This document shows positions 57,371 through 64,000 of a stretch of 64,000 bases of DNA, piece after piece. Source of the stretch: Ignelater luminosus (taxonomy: Eukaryota > Arthropoda > Insecta > Coleoptera > Elateridae); NCBI GenBank assembly GCA_011009095.1, contig VTPC01090546.1, positions 122,697 to 186,696 of the forward strand, written 5' to 3'. The notes under the pieces are model-generated. The model made no database searches. It saw nothing but the letters and a program-made list of their open reading frames with translations, and was not told where the DNA came from. Within the stretch, counting starts at the first letter, position 1, and each line of letters opens with the position of its first letter. The position numbers and the translations under genes were made by a program.

Positions 57371-59346
57371 TGAATAATGATTTTTACAATTCATATACAA
57401 TACATAAAGTAATTATAAATAAATTAACGGAAATGTTAAATATATGTATATCAACAGTCGACTTAATACATTTTACTAACTCAGACAGAAAAGTTTACTA
57501 CCTTTTACAGTAATATAACGTTTTGTTAACTATAATTATACATCCATACTGTTGGATTACTTTTCAATTTCTATTTTAAGGCATTTTTGAGTTAAAATCT
57601 TTTTGTCTCTTCTCCTTCTCTCTTTATAAATTTTTTTCGTCCAAAACGGAAATCCTCCTGGTCTCAATATCTCTTAAAAACTCAAATCGCCTCTTCCTTT
57701 CCCGACGCCTATGGAACCAACCTCAAGTTCGGTTAGCTCAAAAAATTGCGGAGACTTCCCAAAAACAGCACCACCCTGCCGGTACATACAATATGTACTG
57801 ACTTAAACATAAAATTCATTTCGACGAATGATAACTCAAAATAAAAATAACTTCGTTACAAGTCTAATAAGTATTTTTATTGAAATATTTGGTTCGTCTA
57901 ACATTTATTAAGTACAAGAAAACATATGGTGTAGACAAATCATTTCAGTACACATCATGTATATCAAAAAAGACGGAACATAGTCTAAAATTTGTCCTAA
58001 ATGCTATAGTATGTAATTACCACTCAGAAAATGTTAAAATAAATTATTATCTTTATAGTTTTAATGATTTGAGTAATTTCTGTGAGATGTTCAAAACTGG
58101 TTTAGTTGAACACGTGTATTAAATGCACCAAATGTCAAAATCAATTGAAAGCAAAACCAATTGTAAGCAATAACGCCATTCGCTTCAGGAATAGCTATAT
58201 TTTTCTTATGCTTAGCAGTAAAATAACCTCTGCTATTACACGATTTGTAAAATATTTTAAAAGTCTTTGGATCCATTCCAAAATTTTACACAAGCCTTTC
58301 CATATATTCCGTGTTCTATGAGACACATGGTATAACACAGATGTTTGTTAACAATATTCCTACATTAAACAGATGTATTGGGTAGCAATCCTGTTTAAAC
58401 CTTAATTTGTAAATGAAAAAAGGACGGAGCTTTTACTCGTCTGAAACTCTTTGTTTCTGGAAATGAATCGGAGAGAAGCTCCTTTGGAGAGTTTCATGGT
58501 ATAAAATTTAAACTTTAAATCAAAGTTTATACATTATGGAAAGTTTCTACTATAGCTTTCTTTTTTTGAGAATTTCTGTTGTTTCCCATCTTTACAAGTC
58601 CCTGGTTTCATATAGGATGAGATGAGTGTTTGGACTTTAAGATATTGTGTATTGGATGCTGCATAGTAATTAACTCAATAATTTTATCTTTATCATTTCA
58701 TAAAACGTAAAGAGGCATCCATCTGTACGAAACTTTATAACTTGAGGATATTTTGGAGCGATGATATTAACAATCTGATTCCTAATTATTGGAGTCTTGC
58801 AATAGGTAAATAAAACTACAGAAATCTACAAATATCACTCATAAAACTTCAGATAACACTTACAATTGATTCATGGTTTAATCTTGTTTGAGTCTAGAAT
58901 TATATACTTTAAAAATGATTTTTGACGTTCGTCATTACAAATGCAATGATGATTTTAAGCAATTGAAGCTTGATATGGACAAGGTCAGAGCTTTCAAGGT
59001 ATGCCGCTAGCCGCAAGATGAAAGATATATTTTAGTATATAATACTTCCTTTATACCATAGATGTTTTGCAGGACAATGATGAAATGGGTCTACTAACTG
59101 ATTACACCACACAAAATGTGATTTCTTTGAGATTTCAGTTTTGAAATCATCCGACAGATTAATTAGTACTGGATATTCGATGTTGCATTTTGGGGAAATA
59201 CAAATGATTTTTTTGATTGCATATAATAAATTGCTTTGCCAAAAATGGCAGATTGCATACATAAGGAAACGTTTTTTCTCACTAGTGATTTATAGACAAG
59301 GTAAATTTTGCTGAAGTAATAACTTCTTTATTCTTATAGCTTATTA
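57371..59346. other. AT-rich stretch, no supportable gene
   Basis: Only short chance frames (57880-58122, 58106-58321, 59032-59262). Nothing else is recognised. Confidence 0.55.
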
Positions 59347-60358
59347 CGAGGCTGGATTGAAAAGTTTCCAGAATCACCCATAGATGGTGACCGTAATTCA
59401 ATTTATTTTGCATCATCGAGTAGGTTCAATTGTTCATAGAAAAGAAGTCAAATTGATCTGTCATTTAGTTCACTTTTGATATCCGTTGATGCACTGCATG
59501 CTATGGTATTAGACAATCTTCGAATAAAAGTTCATGAAATAGTTGAAACTGTGGGCATCTCGTATAAACGGGTTGTCAGTATATTACACCAAGAGTTGGG
59601 ATTAAAAAAACTTTCAGCAAAATGGGTGCCGCGTCTGCTCACTCTAGAACAAGAACGCATTTGTGCTCAAACTTTAGCTGTGTTTGCAGTTGTTTAGAAA
59701 AAAATCCAGTTGATTTCATTAGAAGATTTGTGACTATGGACAAAACTTGGATGCACCATTATATCACAGAAACCAAACAATAGTCAAAACAGTGGGTTCA
59801 CCAGGGAAAATCCGTCCCGAAGAAGGCAAAAACAGTTTAGTCGGCTGGAAAAGTAATGGCTTCTGTTTTTTGGGATGCTATGGGCATTTTACTTATTGAC
59901 TATCTAGAAAAAGGAAAAAGCACAACAGGTCAATATTACTCAGCAATTTTAGAACAACTAAATGCAGCAGTTTGTGAAAAACGCCCCGGAATGTCAAAGA
60001 TAAAACTCTTATTTCACGAAGACAATGCACCAGTTCAAGCAAGTGAGCCGAGTTGAAGTTCGAAATCGTTCGCCATCCCCACTACTCACTCAATTTGGCT
60101 CTGTCGAAATTTTGTCTGTTTCCCAAACTGAGAAAAACTTCTATCTGGGCAGAAATTTAGGTCCAATGAAGAAAGCATCGACGCTTCGAATGCATATTTT
60201 GAAGGTCTCGAAGAAAACCATTTGGGATTGAAGAGTTGGAGATGCGTTGGTCCAAGTGTGTTGAATTACATGGTGATTATGTCGAAAAACAAAATATATC
60301 TTACGTTGAATTTCATTTGTTTTCACTTTCAATCCGGAAACTTTTTAATCCAGCCTCG
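59347..60358 (+). mobile_element. mariner element with TA duplication (1012 bp, internally deleted)
   Basis: Terminal inverted repeat CGAGGCTGGATT(G/A)AAAAG with the following TTTCC(A/G)G at both ends. TA flanks are at 59345-59346 and 60359-60360. The length is about 300 bp short of a usual 1.3-kb mariner, matching loss of the N-terminal coding part. The transposase remnant lies in the expected orientation. Confidence 0.9.
59470..60340 (+). pseudogene. mariner transposase, N-terminally deleted, catalytic residue lost
   Basis: Starts within the second helix-turn-helix (LRIKVHEIVETVGISYKRV, then SILHQELGLKKLSAKWVPRLLT, where WVPRLLT is a mariner signature). After a frame break it has DFIRRFVTMDKTWMHHY (first catalytic Asp), GKVMASVFWDAMGILLIDYL and LLFHEDNAPVQAS (second Asp). 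The third block, normally ending S-D-F/Y, reads YSLNLALSKFCLFPKL: Lys replaces the third Asp. At least two stops lie between blocks. The first 100 or so residues are missing. Known role: TA-targeted cut-and-paste transposition. It cannot be active. Confidence 0.9.
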
Positions 60359-61495
60359 TATCAAGATTTTGTGGTCGCGTGGTTTGTAATCATTTTTGAT
60401 GTCTTTGTATGTTTACATAAGAACACTATCGCCATCAGTACCGCCACGTTGCAATCTAACTACTTGTCGTTGCATAACGGCCTTCCAAGAGCAACTCGTG
60501 TAAAACAGAAAAAACCCAAATTAATAGAACAAATGTTGTGATCTTAACAGACCTAAAATTACAACGACAGCTCTTCCATAAATCTATACTTACAGTTACG
60601 TAACATTAGACTTCAACCACATTTTATTACAGTTTTTTTATTTACCCATTCCTTTATTTATTTCAATATCTAACAATGAATATAAAGTTAAGTTGTAGCA
60701 GTTCGATGAACATTATTTGCAAACCATCTAACATTAAGCAATTTTTAATAAGCTTGTTCTACAATAATATATAATAATATGTATTTGGTAATATTCTTGA
60801 TACTTTTCGATGCTAAAGAAACACAGATTTCCCGTACTGATTCCTTTTTCTAATTTCTACATCCTATTTCCACTGACAATCTTATTTCGTCGATCAATCT
60901 TGTTTATACTTCCTCCTTCCGGGTATCATTCATGTCGGTCTGCTTTCTTTGGGAAACAAAACAATAACAGTTATCGAGTTATTCCGTTTATATGTGGAAT
61001 GCCTGTTACAGACATTTTTATGTTTTTATACCCACATGAAATTTGAAAAAAAATGGGATTTGGCAAACATTAAATGATATAATAATAATTTAAATAGCTT
61101 CAGATATTTTTCAAAGTTTCATGTAACATTAAACGATATGTATGGAAAATTCTATAACTCTAGTATGATAAACCTCACAGTATTATAGGTATTACAGTAG
61201 ATAAATTCAGGATTTTGATGTCTTTTTAGTTAATAACTTAAACATTAATCTTAACTTTACTTTCTTTTCCAGAACCAATCAAATTGAGTACCTGCTATTA
61301 ATGGTCACAGTGTAACGTCAATTTCTATAAGGTACGTGTGCACGCATTAATAAAAATTATTTATAGTACCTGGGAAAAAATTCTTTAAATAGCCAGACCG
61401 TCAGGTCTTACATTAAGGTACCATCATGGAACAAAAGATATAATTTGAGCTATAAATTACTAAGAAAAATCCAAAGCCTTCTCCACAAAATTTAT
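60359..61495. other. Unassigned stretch, no supportable gene
   Basis: Short frames only (60236-60541 reads out of the mariner; 60810-61046). No motif or paired repeat. Confidence 0.5.
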
Positions 61496-61742
61496 TAGAA
61501 TTAATACATAAATTAAATTATAACTGCTTGCTACATGTATCGGTTAAATCTAATTAGTTTTTTAACCCCATTGTTATTGGGGAAGCAAAAACCATAAATT
61601 AGAAATAAAAAAAATTTCTCTCTACATCATGATATTTTAAGTTCTTTTAGAATTTTTACTCGTCTGAGGATGGTTAAAAACTAATTAGATTTAACCGAAA
61701 CATGTAGCGAGCAGTTATAATTTAATTTATGTATTAATTCTA
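61496..61742. repeat. Interrupted inverted repeat, 71-bp arms
   Basis: Left arm 61496-61566 and right arm 61672-61742 are near-perfect complements (shared words TAGAATTAATACATAAATT, AACTGC, GCTACATG, GGTTAAATCTAATTAG). The 105-bp centre holds CCCCATTGTTATTGGGG. The right arm carries the CTGAGGA...GAAAC motif reported as a finding. It may be a small fold-back element; no clear target duplication. Confidence 0.8.
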
Positions 61743-63601
61743 GTTTTAACCAAAAAATCTCCACCACCAGAGATCTTTTCGCAGAAATATAATTTGAGCA
61801 TTTAAGGAATATAGTTTCTAGGCCTTTGCGGATGTTGTCTAGACTTAAGAGGTTGCCTCACAGTTTTATATGAAACAAAGTACTTAGAAAAACAGACTTA
61901 AGCTTAAAACGATATTTGATTTTTTTGAAATCACCTGTTTCAGGGTAGAAACCAGTCTTCTGCTTTTGTCACTTAAGTCAAATATAGAAAGAATCTAGAT
62001 TGAAATGTTAAACGGAAGAAACTCGAGAGGCTACCTTTCACTAAGTACTAGAAAAATATTCGTTTTAAATAAACACTTAAACTTTTTTTCTAAGAAAACT
62101 GTTATCTGATGAAAAGTACAATATCAAAGAGGTCAATTGGCCAGACAAGATTCCTGAGTTATTATGTTTCATGAACTAAGTTTTAAAAATAGCTTCGCTG
62201 AAAATATTTGCATAGCATTTTTCTGTTGACTTAAGTACAATTTTCTACTGCCCGTACTCTATTAGCTGCTGAGTATGTTTCTGCCCTTTATTCATCAGTC
62301 GTGGTATGTCTTAAGCCTTAGAACTGCTTACAGTAGACCTTCTGGGCTTCATCTGTTAAGAATGGAATCATAGATAAGAACAATTGTTTCTCATTCTCGT
62401 AGACTTTATTTTTCGGTGAAAGTTTCAATAGTGATACCTCTTTTATCTGGATAAGCTTGTTCTATCTTTAACTTCTGTATTTAGCCTTGTGTCTACAATG
62501 GTTTATAACTCTTCGAAATCAGGTTTAAGACTTTATCGGAAGTAACAATCTGATCGAAATCTTTTGCTCAAAAATTTTCATAACCCTCTTTCGTCTTTTA
62601 ACTTCGAAATAATCGCTGGGCATAAAGATGCATTTACTAATTAGAAGTTTCTGCTCTATTATGTCAAATGCACCATGCAAGAGCAAGAATTTAAAAACAA
62701 ATAAAACACGTTTATTCTTGCTTTAGCCGTCGCAATTATCAAACCATACAACTAGATGTATTTTGGTTGTTTGATTATCATAAGATCTAGTAACAAGGAT
62801 GAAGCAATCTTATTTGCTCCCTTACTACCTATACCCTCCCTCTAAAGCACATATACGGCTACTTAAAGTTATATCAAGATATTTGCCGGGGGTAAAACAT
62901 ATCTTAATGGACAAGCGTGAGGATAGACACGACTTGTTAAAGAGGCAACATCTAGAGCTGCCTAGTAAACTCGAAAGAAATCAGCTTTCATTGATGTCAC
63001 ACTTTTTTCATTTTCCGATGATGAGTTTGCACTAGCTGAGCTTTTACTTGAGCTACTATGTTTTGCATTTACTGCAGTTTTACAAAAGTAAATCTTTAGC
63101 ATTTGTGCTTGTGGAAGGAAGTTTGTCACATCATGTTTTACGGAACCTTACACACTTGAAATTTCTATTAAATAGTAATGTATACGAAATGATACTTTGT
63201 ACTAATTTGAAAGTGTTCTGATTTCTATGATGTTGCAGTTTAATGTTCATTACGTATGTAGTACTTAAATCCATCTGCCCATTTTCAAAAAAAAGATAAA
63301 ATTGTTAACTGACTAAACCACGTTTTCTTCAACAGAATATGGAAGAGGCACCTTTTGTGACTTTTTAAAAAAAAACTGTTAATCTGTAAGACTCCTAAAC
63401 TTTTTTTGTTTTTGGTGCCTATGATTCTCAAGCTACACTCGCAATAACTTGTACCCAGCTGAAATTGTTTTGAATTTGTCCATTCCAGCAAACAAATGCA
63501 TGTCTGTATGGGAGACAGGGGCACTGCGATGATTTTTTGTTTCACTATGACATAATCCAATAATAGTGACCCAATTCAGAAAATAAATGCTTATTTCTCA
63601 A
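61743..63601. other. AT-rich stretch, no supportable gene
   Basis: Chance frames only (62799-63035, 63285-63560). No motif, RNA gene or paired repeat. Confidence 0.5.
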
Positions 63602-64000
63602 ATTGTCTCGGCAGTTCTTTGTCCCTAGGATAAGCTGTGAAAACAGTTAATTCTTATAGGTTTTAAGATTTATTTGACAAATGCTTCAGTTTTACTGGGT
63701 TACTTACAGTGTTGGTATCGTGCGTGTATGTAATGTTGCTGGTAGATTGAAAAAGTTTCGTTTCATTTTATTATAACTTAATCTTTTGTGTTGTCTTCTG
63801 TTTTTAATAAAATAAGACTGAGTTACAATGCCAAAAGTTACAACAAGTGTAGAAGAGTGGATTAAAAATATACCAGAAAAAAAGGCTGAACGGTAGTAGA
63901 CTATTTTGCAGAGTATGTGTTAAAACGGTAAGGAGTAGATTAGATTTTAAATATAATATTCTTTAATGCGCGTTTTAATAGATCAAATGCAGCAAAAAAT
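63602..64000 (+). mobile_element. hAT-C element, copy 3, 5' part, runs off the right edge
   Basis: From ATTGTCTCGGCAGTTC (63602) onward it matches the complement of the copy at 9739-12131 almost base for base through leader, first exon and intron to the window end. The preceding bases do not match that copy. The transposase start is at 63828. Confidence 0.85.
63828..64000 (+). pseudogene. hAT-C transposase, copy 3, exon 1 and start of exon 2
   Basis: ATG at 63828 (MPKVTTSVEEWIKNIPE). Exon 1 63828-63927, intron 63928-63981 (54 bp, GT-AG, same length as in the minus-strand copy), exon 2 from 63982. Compared with that copy, this one has Trp at codon 11 where the other has a stop, but carries one extra base in the A run near 63880. 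That extra base moves the frame into TAGTAG before the C-x2-C zinc finger. It is therefore also inactive as it stands. The rest of the gene lies beyond the window. Confidence 0.8.

Noticed and set aside
1..64000. CRISPR array, operon or bacterial gene cluster
   Set aside because: Eukaryotic transposons, GT-AG introns and AT-rich intergenic DNA throughout; no regularly spaced repeat array with spacers.

Overview
This window reads as AT-rich arthropod (most likely insect) nuclear DNA with no host gene I can recognise. Nearly every protein-coding signal belongs to a transposable element, and every element copy seen in full is broken by stops, frameshifts or deletions. The families (piggyBac, P, mariner, Tigger, Harbinger MITEs, several hAT lineages, Jockey-type LINEs, Ty3/gypsy, copia, a tRNA-type SINE) are typical of insects. 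The species cannot be read from the sequence.

Layout. 1-958: end of a hAT element. 4235-6279: a second hAT of the same broad type, joined to a 5'-truncated copy of another hAT (hAT-C, 6279-7008). 9739-12131: a longer hAT-C copy on the minus strand. 12132-12590: part of a PIN-like (nuclease-like) protein gene. 12594-12836: Harbinger-type MITE, with a complete P element (12842-16140, exact 8-bp target duplication) inserted at its edge. 18174-18578: a second MITE of the same family. 18690-20462: Tigger/pogo remnant. 20974-24830: a run of fragments (ZAD-like zinc-finger fragment of an unnamed element family, piggyBac, Jockey). 27617-32229: complete but inactivated Ty3/gypsy element with both LTRs.

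34282-37406: a Tc1-like end, a BED-finger hAT fragment, and a 1.9-kb DNA element whose protein belongs to the same unnamed family as the 20974 fragment. This element has about 200-bp imperfect terminal inverted repeats and is the most interesting item here. 40005-40573: fold-back MITE with TA duplication. 41046-41447: hAT MITE. 43621-43984: tRNA-type SINE with an internally repeated body. 44626-44958: copia gag fragment. 47803-49290: 5'-truncated LINE. 53947-54036: three 30-bp repeats. 54274-55100: piggyBac-like N-terminal fragment. 59347-60358: internally deleted mariner. 61496-61742: interrupted inverted repeat containing a hammerhead-like motif. 63602-64000: start of a third hAT-C copy that runs off the window.

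The elements are not a cooperating system; they are a layered insertion record. Some order can be read: the P element landed after the Harbinger MITE, and the MITE and a hAT element both interrupt or abut the PIN-like gene. The long AT-rich stretches between them show no supportable exons.
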